A DNA stretch of 64,000 nucleotides, from positions 62,001 through 126,000 of the forward strand of contig NZ_RKIJ01000009.1 of NCBI RefSeq assembly GCF_003752595.1, in the 5' to 3' direction. Shown here piece by piece: positions 35,056-47,034 of the stretch. This DNA comes from Cellulomonas sp. PhB143 (GTDB lineage: Bacteria > Actinomycetota > Actinomycetes > Actinomycetales > Cellulomonadaceae). The first letter of the stretch is position 1; each line of letters starts with the position of its first letter. The notes below the pieces were generated by a model. The model worked only from the letters and a program-made list of their open reading frames with translations. It was not told the origin of the DNA and did no database searches. The position numbers and the translations under genes were made by a program.

Positions 35056-36177
35056 GTGAGCACCGAGCACCCGGGCGCACGCGGAGGGCGGGAGCACCGC
35101 CGCGCCGCGCCGCGCCCCCAGCTCCCGGACGTCCGTCCGCTCGACCGCTTCGGGTCGATCAAGATCAAGCTCGGCGTCCTGGTGGCCGCGACCGTCGTGC
35201 TCGGCGTGTTCATCACCTGGATCGGGCTGCGCAACGAGCTGGGCCCGTCGCGGACCCTGCCCCTGGCGATCGTCCTCTCGCTCCTGCTCACGCAGGTGCT
35301 CGCCCGGGGGATGACGTCCCCGCTGCGCGAGATGACGACCGCGGCCCAGGCGATGGCCGACGGCGACTACAGCCTGCGCGTGCGCGCCACCAGCCACGAC
35401 GAGGTGGGTCAGCTCGCCGTCGCGTTCAACATCATGGCGGAGGACCTCGCCTCGTCGGACCGCATCCGGCGCGAGCTCATCGCGAACGTCTCCCACGAGC
35501 TGCGGACGCCCGTCGCCGCGCTGCACGCGCAGCTCGAGAACGTGGTCGACGGCGTCGTCCCCGCCGACCAGGCGACGCTCCAGGGCGCGCTGGACCAGAC
35601 CGAGCGCCTGACCCGGCTCGTGACCTACCTGCTGGACCTGTCGCGGATCGAGGCCGGCGCGGCGGCGCTCAACGTCTCCTCGATCCCGGTCGGCGACTTC
35701 CTGGAGGACAGCGCGGACGAGCTCTCGATGATGGAGGCCGGCAAGGACCTGCGCTACGTCGTCGACGTCGCACCGCCCGACCTGGTGCTGCGTGCCGACC
35801 GCGAGCGCCTGCAGCAGGTGGTGACGAACCTCCTGCACAACGCGATCCGGCACTCGCCCCCCGGCGGCGAGGTCCGCCTCGAGGGATACCCCGCCACCGA
35901 CGGCCAGGGACGCGACGTCGTCGTCCTCGAGGTGGGCGACGAGGGACCGGGCATCGCGCCGGGCGACCGGGAGCGGATCTTCGAGCGCTTCGCCCGCGGG
36001 CAGCATGCGCCGCCCCCCGGCCGCACGACGAGCGGCGGGACGGGGATCGGGCTCGCGATCGTGCGCTGGGCCGTCGAGCTGCACGGCGGGACGGTGGCCG
36101 TGGCGGACAGCGCGCACGGCGCGACGATCCGCGTGACGCTGCCCGTCCTCGATCCGCGCCCGGACGATCCGGCCTGA
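35056..36177 (+). CDS. HAMP-domain sensor histidine kinase with minimal extracytoplasmic loop
   Basis: 373 residues. Two membrane helices (about 36-58 and 69-85) are joined by roughly ten residues (RNELGPSRT), so there is no real external sensor domain: an intramembrane-sensing layout. HAMP at about 85-137, phospho-acceptor H147 in NVSHELRTP, then the ATPase domain with N box NLLHNAIRH, G1 DEGPGIAP, F box FERFARG and G2 GGTGIGLAIV. Pairs with the preceding regulator. The GTG at 35056 has GGGGAGACGGC upstream. Confidence 0.93.
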   Translation: MSTEHPGARGGREHRRAAPRPQLPDVRPLDRFGSIKIKLGVLVAATVVLGVFITWIGLRNELGPSRTLPLAIVLSLLLTQVLARGMTSPLREMTTAAQAMADGDYSLRVRATSHDEVGQLAVAFNIMAEDLASSDRIRRELIANVSHELRTPVAALHAQLENVVDGVVPADQATLQGALDQTERLTRLVTYLLDLSRIEAGAAALNVSSIPVGDFLEDSADELSMMEAGKDLRYVVDVAPPDLVLRADRERLQQVVTNLLHNAIRHSPPGGEVRLEGYPATDGQGRDVVVLEVGDEGPGIAPGDRERIFERFARGQHAPPPGRTTSGGTGIGLAIVRWAVELHGGTVAVADSAHGATIRVTLPVLDPRPDDPA

Positions 36178-36186
36178 GACCCGGTC

Positions 36187-36219
36187 GCAACCTCCGCGAC
36201 CCGGTACCAGTGAGGTTGC
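36187..36219 (+). terminator. Stem-loop after the histidine kinase gene
   Basis: GCAACCTC (36187-36194) and GAGGTTGC (36212-36219) are perfect reverse complements separated by 17 bases, nine bases after the kinase stop. A second small hairpin CCGGGG-tttg-CCCCGG follows at 36233-36248. The remainder of the gap to kgd, about 220 bases, presumably holds its promoter, but I cannot assign hexamers. Confidence 0.5.
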
Positions 36220-36468
36220 TCACAGCGGCTTGCCGGGGTTTGCCCCGGATACGCGCTCATGGCCGTCGCGTGCCCCGTCGATGCCCGCATCGCGAACCAA
36301 TGCGCAGCCGCTCTTTTCCCGCTCTTGGCGCGCTCGTGCAGAGGCCGTGCAGACCCCGCGCAACGCCTCCCGAGGCCCGGCCTGGACCGCCCCGAGGGCC
36401 TAGGCTGGTCACGTCCGGACCCCGGACGAATCCAGAGATCAGAGCGAACCAAGGTGGGCGATCCTCGC

Positions 36469-40320
<3,852 letters not shown>

Positions 40321-40340
40321 CGCGTCGCACGCAGGGCTTC

Positions 40341-40378
40341 CAGGGGCCCGGCCGGGAGACCTCCCGACCGGGCCCCTG
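40341..40378 (+). terminator. Strong stem-loop between kgd and the GlxA-type regulator
   Basis: CAGGGGCCCGGCCGGGAG (40341-40358) pairs with CTCCCGACCGGGCCCCTG (40361-40378) over 18 bases with one G-T type mismatch and a 2-base loop. It lies between two converging genes, 20 bases after the kgd stop and just before the stop at 40381, so it can serve both. Confidence 0.8.
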
Positions 40379-40380
40379 CG

Positions 40381-41346
40381 TCATGCCCCGACCGGGACGT
40401 CCGACGTCCGCCCGAAGCTGCGCCGGTACGCGGTCGGGCTCGTGCCGAGCGTGCGCTGGAAGTGGTGCCGCAGGGCGGGCGCGGAGCCGAACCCGCACAC
40501 GCCGGCGATCTCCTCGACGGACGCGTCCCCGGCCTCGAGCATCGCCTGCGCCCGGGCGAGGCGCTGGCGCGCGACCCACGCCGCCGGCGTCGTGCCGGTC
40601 TCGGCGCGGAAGCGCCGCGCAAAGGTGCGCTCGGACGTCAGGGCGCGCCGCGCCAGTGCGGGGACGCCGAGGTCCGCGTCGAGGTGCTCGACGATCCAGG
40701 CGAGGACGGGCGCGAGGGTCTCGCACGCGACGGGGAGCGGGCTCTCGACGTACTGGGCCTGCCCGCCGTCCCGGTGCGGCGGCACGACCATCCTGCGGGC
40801 GATCGCGGCCGCCGCCGTCGCGCCGAGCTCGCGCCGCACGAGGTGCAGGCACGCGTCGATGCCGGCCGCCGTCCCCGCGCTGGTGATCACCCCGTCGGCC
40901 TCCACGTAGAGCACGTCGGGGTCGACCCGGCTGGCGGGGAAGCGTCGCTGGAGGTCGGCGGCGTACATCCAGTGCGTCGTGCAGGCCCTGCCGTCGAGGA
41001 GGCCCGCCTCCCCCAGCAGGTAGGCGCCCGAGCAGACCGCGAGCACCCATGCGCCGCGCTCGTGCGCGGCACGGACGGCGTCGAGGACCGCGGGCGGGAG
41101 CGGCCCGGCGGGCACGTACGCGACCACCACGACGAGGTCCACGTCCCGGGTCGCCTCGAGCCCGTGGTCGACCGTGACCGCGAACCCCATCTTCGTCGGG
41201 ACCGGCCCCGTCTCCGGCCCGCACAGCCTCAGGTCGAACGTGGGGCCGCCGGTGTCCGAGCGGTCGATCCCGAAGACCTCGCAGACGAGGCCGAGCTCGA
41301 AGGGGGCGACGCGGGGCAGGACGACGGCGGCGACGGTACGGAGCAT
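40381..41346 (-). CDS. GlxA-family AraC-type transcriptional regulator
   Basis: 321 residues. N-terminal DJ-1/PfpI-like domain (about 1-170) with the cysteine elbow LAVCSGAYLLGEAG, and a C-terminal AraC double helix-turn-helix (about 210-310; SERTFARRFRAETGTTPAAW, VEEIAGVCGFGSAPALRHHF). Such regulators sense small molecules through the DJ-1 part; ligand and targets are unknown. Divergent from a tiny membrane-protein gene. ATG at 41346. Confidence 0.9.
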   Translation of the reverse strand: MLRTVAAVVLPRVAPFELGLVCEVFGIDRSDTGGPTFDLRLCGPETGPVPTKMGFAVTVDHGLEATRDVDLVVVVAYVPAGPLPPAVLDAVRAAHERGAWVLAVCSGAYLLGEAGLLDGRACTTHWMYAADLQRRFPASRVDPDVLYVEADGVITSAGTAAGIDACLHLVRRELGATAAAAIARRMVVPPHRDGGQAQYVESPLPVACETLAPVLAWIVEHLDADLGVPALARRALTSERTFARRFRAETGTTPAAWVARQRLARAQAMLEAGDASVEEIAGVCGFGSAPALRHHFQRTLGTSPTAYRRSFGRTSDVPVGA

Positions 41347-41439
41347 GCGCCGAGTCTCCTCCGCGCCTGGCGGGAATTCAACGGTAGGCGTCAGACCTGC
41401 CACTGGTGGCGCGAAGTGCATCGGCGAAGACTTTCTGCC

Positions 41440-41589
41440 ATGACCATCGCCACGCTCCTCCTCCTGTCCCTCGCCGCGCTCGTCGTCGGCTCCGCGGTCC
41501 GGCTCGTCGTCGTCGTCCGGCGCGACGGGCTCGGCACGCGCGAGCCGCCGCGGTCCCACGACGGGACCCCGGCCCGCGACGGATGGTGA
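41440..41589 (+). CDS. Small single-span membrane protein (49 residues)
   Basis: The frame encodes a hydrophobic N-terminal helix (ATLLLLSLAALVVGSAVRLVVV) followed by a basic, polar tail (RRDGLGTREPPRSHDG). It diverges from the GlxA-type regulator with about 90 bases between. I recognise no family. Composition (one clean membrane span, positive-inside tail) supports it as a real small protein, but the ribosome-binding site is weak. Confidence 0.45.
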   Translation: MTIATLLLLSLAALVVGSAVRLVVVVRRDGLGTREPPRSHDGTPARDGW

Positions 41590-41611
41590 GCCCGGGCGGC
41601 ACCGCGGCGCG

Positions 41612-42607
41612 TCACCAGCGGTCGTGCACCTCGTCGCGCAGCAGCCGGTCGTAGATGTCGCGCACGCCGGCGCCGAACCGGGCACCGAGGACGTGGTCCC
41701 CCCCGGCGCCGGCGTTGGCGCGCGCCTGGTCCGCCGACCGCGCCCCCGGGATCACCGTGGAGACGCCGGGCTGCTGCCAGATCCAGGCGATCGCAGCCTG
41801 CGCGGGCGTCATCTCCTGCGCGACGGCGGTCTCGACCAGCGCCGAGAACTCCCCCGCCGCCCGGAGGCCGAGCTCGTACGGCACCCCGGAGAACGTCTCG
41901 CCGACGTCGAACGCCTCGCCGGCGCGGTTGTAGCTGCGGTGGTCGTCCTCCGCGAACGTCGTGTCCTTGGTGTACCTGCCGGACAGCAGCCCCGAGGCGA
42001 GCGGCACGCGCGCGACGATGCCGACGCCGGCCGCCGACGCCGCGGGCAGGACCTCCTCCAGCGGCTTGCGCCGGAAGGCGTTGAGGATGATCTGCACCGA
42101 GGCCACGCCCGGCCGGGCGATCGCCGCGAGCGCCTGCGCGGACGTCTCGACGCTGACGCCGTAGGCCGCGACCGCGCCCTCGGCGACGAGCGTGTCGAGC
42201 GCGTCGTAGACCGCGTCGTCGTCCACGACCTCGCTCGGCGGGCAGTGCAGCTGCACCAGGTCCAGCCGCTCGGTCCGCAGGTTCGTGCGCGACCGGTCGG
42301 TCCAGGCACGGAAGTTCTCGAGCACGTAGCTCTCGGGCACCTGCTCGGCGCGCCGACCCATCTTCGTCGCGACGGTGATCCCGCTGCCGGGGTTGTCGGC
42401 GAGGTACCCGCCGATGATCTGCTCGCTCCGGCCGTCGCCGTAGACGTCGGCGGTGTCGACGAAGGTCACGCCGGCCTCGCTGGCCGCATCGAGCACCGCG
42501 CGGGCGTCCTTCTCCTCGACGTCGCCCCAGTCGGCGCCGAGCTGCCACGTCCCCAGCCCCACCACCGACACGAGCCGCCCGGTGCGGCCGAGCATGCGGT
42601 ACTCCAT
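41612..42607 (-). CDS. Aldo/keto reductase
   Basis: A 331-residue NADPH-dependent TIM-barrel oxidoreductase. Catalytic tetrad is visible: Asp and Tyr in FVDTADVYGDGRSE, Lys in VATKMGR and His in LVQLHCPPS. The cofactor-binding end WIWQQPGVSTVIPGARSADQ is typical of the general-stress/YhdN-like branch. The ATG at 42607 has an excellent GAGGAGGA site. Substrate unknown. Confidence 0.92.
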   Translation of the reverse strand: MEYRMLGRTGRLVSVVGLGTWQLGADWGDVEEKDARAVLDAASEAGVTFVDTADVYGDGRSEQIIGGYLADNPGSGITVATKMGRRAEQVPESYVLENFRAWTDRSRTNLRTERLDLVQLHCPPSEVVDDDAVYDALDTLVAEGAVAAYGVSVETSAQALAAIARPGVASVQIILNAFRRKPLEEVLPAASAAGVGIVARVPLASGLLSGRYTKDTTFAEDDHRSYNRAGEAFDVGETFSGVPYELGLRAAGEFSALVETAVAQEMTPAQAAIAWIWQQPGVSTVIPGARSADQARANAGAGGDHVLGARFGAGVRDIYDRLLRDEVHDRW

Positions 42608-42687
42608 CGATTCCTCCTCAGCGGCCGGACGGAGCCGCACCGGACACCGCGTCCGACGCCGTCGCTGCCCCGGCTCAAGTACCGTAC

Positions 42688-43614
42688 GTGAACGTGAACA
42701 CCTCTGCACCGTCCGGAACCCAGCTCCGCATCCAGCACGGCGAGCACCGCGCGACAGTCACCGACGTCGGCGCGACGGTCCGCGAGTACGCGGTCGGCGA
42801 GCGCCCTGTCTTCGTGCCGTTCGGCGAGGACGAGATCGCGCCCGCCTCGCACGGCGCCGTCCTCGTCCCCTGGCCGAACCGCCTCCGCGACGGCCGTTAC
42901 ACGTGGGAGGGCAAGGAGCTCCAGAACCCGATCACCGAGCCCCGCCGCGGGACGGCCCTGCACGGGCTCGCCTGCTGGCAGCGCTGGGACGTCGTCAGCC
43001 ACGAGGAGGCCGCTGTCACGCTCGAGCTGGCGCTGCCCGCCACGCCGGGCTACCCGTTCTCGCTGACGACCCGGATCACCTACGCCCTCTCCGATGCGGG
43101 GCTGGAGGTGCGCGTCACCGCCCGGAACACGGGGACGACGACGCTCCCCTACGGCGTCGGCTTCCACCCGTGGCTCTCCCCGGGCGACGCGAGCGTCGAC
43201 GAGTGCACCCTGCGCCTCGACGGGCGCACACGCGTCACCGTCGACGACCGCCTGCTCCCGACCGGGACCGCTCCCGCGGAGGGCGACCGCGACTTCACGA
43301 CCCCGCGCCTCCTCGCCGGGATCGACCTCGACGACGCGTACGTCGACGTGGTCCGCGACGACGACGGCCTGTCGTGGATGGCCCTCGGCGCACCGGACGG
43401 GACCGAGGCCGCGATCTGGATGGACGGGTCGATGGACACCTGGCAGGTCTGCACCGGGGACCACGTCGACGCCCCCGGGTACGTGCGCACCGGGGTCGCC
43501 GCGGAGCCCATGAGCTGCATCGCGGACGCGTTCCGGACCGGGGAGCGGCTCGTGCGGCTGGCGCCCGGCGAGGAGCACGAGGTCCGCTGGGGCGCCACGC
43601 TCCGCGGCGCCTGA
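42688..43614 (+). CDS. Aldose 1-epimerase family protein
   Basis: 308 residues resembling galactose mutarotase-like proteins: VLVPWPNRLRDGRYTWEG near 55-72, catalytic histidine region TALHGLACWQRW, GFHPWLSPGD with the second conserved histidine, and a C-terminal acidic EAAIWMDGSMDTWQV segment. Likely interconverts sugar anomers. Two GTG codons (42688, 42694) are possible starts with no clear ribosome-binding site, so the mRNA may be leaderless. Confidence 0.87.
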   Translation: MNVNTSAPSGTQLRIQHGEHRATVTDVGATVREYAVGERPVFVPFGEDEIAPASHGAVLVPWPNRLRDGRYTWEGKELQNPITEPRRGTALHGLACWQRWDVVSHEEAAVTLELALPATPGYPFSLTTRITYALSDAGLEVRVTARNTGTTTLPYGVGFHPWLSPGDASVDECTLRLDGRTRVTVDDRLLPTGTAPAEGDRDFTTPRLLAGIDLDDAYVDVVRDDDGLSWMALGAPDGTEAAIWMDGSMDTWQVCTGDHVDAPGYVRTGVAAEPMSCIADAFRTGERLVRLAPGEEHEVRWGATLRGA

Positions 43615-43670
43615 CGCGCGCGGCGCCCTCCGCGGGGCACAATGGTGCGACCGGGACCAAGGGGAGACAC

Positions 43671-44279
43671 GTGGCTGAACGAGAACTGCGCATCTGCATC
43701 GTCGGGGACGAGCTGAGCGTCGGCGTCGGCGACGCCAAGGGGCTCGGCTGGGCGGGGCGGGTCGTCGCCCGCAGCCGGTTCGACCGGCCCACGATGACCT
43801 TTCCGCTCGCCATCCCCGGGGAGACGACGACGGCCCTCAGCCAGCGCTGGGAGGTCGAGTCGTTCCGCCGGTACGGCAACGAGGCGGAGTGCGACAACCG
43901 CCTCGTCGTCGGCCTCGGCCGGCACGACGTCGCGGCCGGCCTCTCCGTGGCGCGCTCGCGGCTGAACCTCGCCAACATGCTCGACGTGGCCGACTCGCAC
44001 CGCATCTCGACCTTCGTCGTCGGGCCGCCGCCCGGCAGCCCCGAGGAGAACGACCGGCTCGGCGAGCTCTCGACGGCGTTCGCCGACGTGGCCGCGCGTC
44101 GCCACGTGCCCTACGTCGACACGTTCACGCCGCTCGTCTCGCACGAGCAGTGGCTCTCGGACCTGTCGCAGAGCGGTACCGGGTTCCCCCAGCAGGCGGG
44201 CTACGGCCTCATGGCGTGGCTGGTGCTGCACACCGGCTGGCACGCCTGGCTCGGGCTGGCGGAGGACGCGACCGTCTGA
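43671..44279 (+). CDS. SGNH/GDSL-hydrolase-like protein with altered catalytic blocks
   Basis: 202 residues. The first block reads IVGDELSVGVGDAKGLGW, with the serine where the GDSL nucleophile sits. Block III reads GLGRHD (usual GxND has Asn; here His) and the final block reads GTGFPQQAGYGLMAW, where the usual DxxHP histidine aligns with Phe. So nucleophile and fold are recognisable but the triad appears incomplete. GTG 43671 has AAGGGGAG just upstream. Role unknown. Confidence 0.65.
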   Translation: MAERELRICIVGDELSVGVGDAKGLGWAGRVVARSRFDRPTMTFPLAIPGETTTALSQRWEVESFRRYGNEAECDNRLVVGLGRHDVAAGLSVARSRLNLANMLDVADSHRISTFVVGPPPGSPEENDRLGELSTAFADVAARRHVPYVDTFTPLVSHEQWLSDLSQSGTGFPQQAGYGLMAWLVLHTGWHAWLGLAEDATV

Positions 44280-44355
44280 GCGTCGGCGCCTCGGTGCGGA
44301 GGACGCTCCGGGTGTGGGACCATTGGTCGTAACCCCTGACCTTGAGGAGACCACC

Positions 44356-44430
44356 ATGAGCAAGCGCGGACGCAAGCGTCGCAGCCGCAAGGGCAGCGCC
44401 GCCAACCACGGACGTCGCCCCAACGCCTGA
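44356..44430 (+). CDS. 50S ribosomal protein bL37 (24 residues, AURKAIP1/COX24 domain)
   Basis: Encodes MSKRGRKRRSRKGSAANHGR followed by RPNA, a highly basic 24-residue protein matching bL37, found in mycobacterial ribosome structures and conserved beside the SigR/SigH region in actinobacteria. The NHGRRPNA end is the hallmark. GAGGAGACCACC precedes the ATG, and a perfect 19-base terminator follows eight bases after the stop. Easily missed because of its size. Confidence 0.9.
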   Translation: MSKRGRKRRSRKGSAANHGRRPNA

Positions 44431-44437
44431 GCGAACC

Positions 44438-44478
44438 ACAGGGCCCGTCCCGCGAGATCCTCGCGGGACGGGCCCTGT
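44438..44478 (+). terminator. Perfect 19-base stem-loop terminator
   Basis: ACAGGGCCCGTCCCGCGAG (44438-44456) and CTCGCGGGACGGGCCCTGT (44460-44478) pair perfectly with a 3-base loop, between converging bL37 and rsrA genes. Probably bidirectional. Confidence 0.85.
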
Positions 44479-44520
44479 CGTGCGTCCGGTGCCGTGCGCG
44501 TCGCCGCGCCGGGGGCAGCG

Positions 44521-44868
44521 CTACGCCGGGGGGCGCACGCCGCTCTCGACCACGTACGTCGTCCGGCTGACGGAGAGCTGGGCGAGGATCCGCACGCGCA
44601 GGCTCTCGGGCGCCTGCTCGTGGCAGGAGCGCCGCACCAGCCGCTTGACCAGCTCCTCCACACCGAGCTCGGCGAGGCACGGCGAGCAGTGCGCGATGTG
44701 CGCGCGCATGCGCGCCTCGTCCTCCTCGGTCATCTCCGAGTCGAGGTAGTCGTAGAGGTGGGAGATCGCGTGCGCGCACTCCGACTCCCCCCCGGTCGCG
44801 TGCGGGATCGGGGTCACCACCCGGACCTGCTCGCCCGGCGCCGGCATCCCGGCCTCCTGCTCCGTCAC
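44521..44868 (-). CDS. rsrA: Zinc-containing anti-sigma factor, RsrA/RshA type
   Basis: 115 residues with the ZAS motif H-x3-C-x2-C in [12 protein letters not shown], an upstream cysteine in [15 protein letters not shown] and a further cysteine in [10 protein letters not shown]. In this family, thiol oxidation forms disulfides, expels zinc and releases SigR. The GTG at 44868 overlaps the sigR stop as GTGA, keeping sigma and anti-sigma in step. Confidence 0.93.
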   Translation of the reverse strand: MTEQEAGMPAPGEQVRVVTPIPHATGGESECAHAISHLYDYLDSEMTEEDEARMRAHIAHCSPCLAELGVEELVKRLVRRSCHEQAPESLRVRILAQLSVSRTTYVVESGVRPPA

Positions 44869-45566
44869 GACTCCCCTCCCGTCTGCTTCGCCCCGACGAG
44901 GCCGCGCCCCGCGGCGTACTCCGCGAGCAGCTCGCGCAGCTGTCGGCGCCCGCGGTGCAGGCGCGACATGACCGTCCCGATGGGCGTGCCCATGATCTCG
45001 GCGATCTCCTTGTACGGGAACCCCTCGACGTCGGCGTAGTAGACGACCATGCGCCGGTCCTCGGGCAGCTCCTGCAGTGCCCGCTTCACGTCGGAGTCCG
45101 GGAGGCGGTCCAGCGCCTCGGACTCGGCGGAGCGCAGCCCCTGGGACGTGTGCGACGCGGCGCGCGCGATCTGCCAGTCCTCGATGTCCTCCGCCTGCGA
45201 CTGCTGCGGCTCGCGCTGCTTCTTGCGGTAGGTGTTGATGAAGGTGTTCGTCAGGATCCGGTACAGCCACGCCTTGAGGTTCGTCCCCGGCCGGTACTGG
45301 TGGAACGCCGCGAACGCCTTGGCGAACGTCTCCTGGACCAGGTCCTCCGCGTCCGTGGGGTTGCGCGTCATCCGCATCGCCGCCGAGTAGAGCTGGTCGA
45401 CGTACTGGAGCGCGTCACGCTCGAAGCGCGCGGCGCGCGCGGAGTCCGACTCCGACTCCGGAGCGCGCTCCGTGTCCTCGCCGATCTCCGGCGCGGCCTG
45501 CTCCCCGGGCGTGTCCGCCGGGCTGGTCACGCGCGCCGCAGCCGCGTCGTCGGTCTCGGTCATCAT
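44865..45566 (-). CDS. sigR: RNA polymerase sigma factor, SigR/SigH type (ECF)
   Basis: 233 residues: acidic N-terminus, sigma region 2 ([55 protein letters not shown]) and region 4 ([38 protein letters not shown]). Directs the thiol-oxidative stress response. Two adjacent ATGs (45566 and 45563) are the likely main start. The frame stays open to a GTG at 45701, giving a 45-residue N-terminal extension beginning just downstream of a SigR-type promoter, comparable to the SigR' isoform of Streptomyces. Confidence 0.94.
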   Translation of the reverse strand: MMTETDDAAAARVTSPADTPGEQAAPEIGEDTERAPESESDSARAARFERDALQYVDQLYSAAMRMTRNPTDAEDLVQETFAKAFAAFHQYRPGTNLKAWLYRILTNTFINTYRKKQREPQQSQAEDIEDWQIARAASHTSQGLRSAESEALDRLPDSDVKRALQELPEDRRMVVYYADVEGFPYKEIAEIMGTPIGTVMSRLHRGRRQLRELLAEYAAGRGLVGAKQTGGES

Positions 45567-45710
45567 GCCCGAGCCTAGTCGCCCGGTGCCGTCCGCGTGC
45601 GCCCGCACCGGGGTCGCCCAGGGGGCCACCGGCTGGTCGATGTCGACCCGCACGCGGTAGCGGCGGTCGGGCTGCGGTCTGGTCGTCGTCGTGCACGTCA
45701 CGACGGGAAG

Positions 45711-45736
45711 AACGGAGGGGGACCGGAGATCATTCC
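45711..45736 (-). promoter_or_regulatory. SigR-dependent promoter of sigR-rsrA (autoregulation)
   Basis: On the minus strand GGAAT (45736-45732) is followed by exactly 18 bases and GTT (45713-45711), the published SigR consensus GGAAT-N18-GTT. Transcription would begin near 45701-45704, next to an in-frame GTG at 45701. Confidence 0.8.
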
Positions 45737-45778
45737 CCAGCAGGTGTCAGTGCACCCCGGGGTCGTTACCGTGTCCCC

Positions 45779-46333
45779 ATGACCACCGCCGGCACCTCAG
45801 AGAGCCCACCGGGCTACGTCACCCTCCTGCGCGAGCAGGTGGGTCACGAGCTCGACGCCCACCAGCAGTACGTCGCGATCGCCGTCTGGTTCGACGCCAA
45901 CGACCTCCCGCGGCTCGCCGCGCACTTCTACCGGCAGGCGCTGGAGGAGCGCAACCACGCGATGATGATCGTCCAGCACATGCTCGACCGGGACCTGCCC
46001 GTCGAGGTCCCCGGGACGTCGGCCGTCGTCAACGGCTTCGGCTCGGTGACCGAGCCGCTCCGCCTGGCCCTCGCCCAGGAGAAGACCGTGACCGGACAGA
46101 TCGAGGCGATCTTCCGCGCCGCCCGCGAGGAGGGCGACGCGATCGGGGAGCAGTTCATGCTGTGGTTCCTCAAGGAGCAGGTCGAGGAGGTCGCCTCGGC
46201 GACGACCCTGCTCACCGTCGCCGAGCGTGCCGGCGACAACCTGTTCGACCTGGAGAACTTCGTCGCACGAGAGACGATCGGCGACGGCGGAGAGTCCTCC
46301 GACGCGCCCGAGGCAGCCGGAGGTGCCCTGTGA
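45779..46333 (+). CDS. Ferritin-like iron-storage protein
   Basis: 184 residues with the ferritin four-helix pattern: LLREQVGHELDAHQQYVAIAVWF (helix A with a di-iron Glu; split motif), RQALEERNHAMMIVQHM (ExxH in helix B), GQIEAIFRAAREEGD and MLWFLKEQVEEVASATTLL (helix D). ERNH and LKEQVEE give the ferroxidase ligands. No heme-ligand methionine can be assigned confidently, so non-heme ferritin is favoured over bacterioferritin. Diverges from sigR; followed directly by the DoxX-like gene. Confidence 0.87.
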   Translation: MTTAGTSESPPGYVTLLREQVGHELDAHQQYVAIAVWFDANDLPRLAAHFYRQALEERNHAMMIVQHMLDRDLPVEVPGTSAVVNGFGSVTEPLRLALAQEKTVTGQIEAIFRAAREEGDAIGEQFMLWFLKEQVEEVASATTLLTVAERAGDNLFDLENFVARETIGDGGESSDAPEAAGGAL

Positions 46334-47025
46334 TGATCCTGCGTCCGTTCGCCCGCCCCATGCTCGCGGCCTGGTACGTCGGGCAGGGGGTCGACGCCGT
46401 CCGGCACCCGGGCGAGCACGCCGCCGGCGCCCGCGCCGGGGCCGACCTCCTCTCGAGCACCGTCGAGCAGGTCCCGAGGCTCACCGACAAGCAGCTGACG
46501 CTGCTGGTGCGAGCGCACGGCGGCGCCACCGTCGTCGCGGGCCTGCTCCTCGCCCTCGGCAAGGCGCCGCGCACGTCCGCGCTCGCCCTCGCGGCGCTGA
46601 CCGTGCCGCTCGCCGTGGTCGACCAGCCCTTCACGTCCGCCAAGGGTCGCGGCTCAGGGTCGGAGCCCGGTGGCCCGTCGCGCTCCGAGCGCACGAGCCG
46701 GTTCCTGCGCGACCTGGGCGGGATCGGCGCGGCACTCATCGCCGCGGCCGACACCGAGGGACGCCCGGGCGTGCAGTGGCGCGTCGCCCGGGCCCGCAAG
46801 GACCTGCAGCTCTCCCAGCACCTGCGCGACGCGGGCCGCTCGGTCGAGCGGTCGGTCGAGGACGCCGCGCACGGCACCGGACGGCGCACGCGCCGGGCCG
46901 TCAAGGACGCCCGCCGCACGGCGCGGCTGGAGACGTACGCGGCGAAGGAGCGGGCGCGCGCGGCAAAGGACACAGCGCGCCACGCCGCCCGGAAGGCCCG
47001 GAAGGCCGTGCCCGCGGTCCACTAG
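46333..47025 (+). CDS. DoxX-family membrane protein with long basic tail
   Basis: 230 residues. The N-terminal 130 residues resemble DoxX/DoxD-type four-helix proteins (PFARPMLAAWYVGQGVDAVR, RAHGGATVVAGLLLALG, ALALAALTVPLAVVDQPF). The C-terminal 75 residues are soluble and very Arg/Lys/Ala-rich, probably helical. The ATG shares its A with the ferritin stop codon and has GGAGGT eight bases upstream. In mycobacteria DoxX joins a redox complex with SseA and SodA; that role here is only suggested by the sigR and ferritin neighbours. Confidence 0.75.
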   Translation: MILRPFARPMLAAWYVGQGVDAVRHPGEHAAGARAGADLLSSTVEQVPRLTDKQLTLLVRAHGGATVVAGLLLALGKAPRTSALALAALTVPLAVVDQPFTSAKGRGSGSEPGGPSRSERTSRFLRDLGGIGAALIAAADTEGRPGVQWRVARARKDLQLSQHLRDAGRSVERSVEDAAHGTGRRTRRAVKDARRTARLETYAAKERARAAKDTARHAARKARKAVPAVH

Positions 47026-47034
47026 ATTGGCGGC

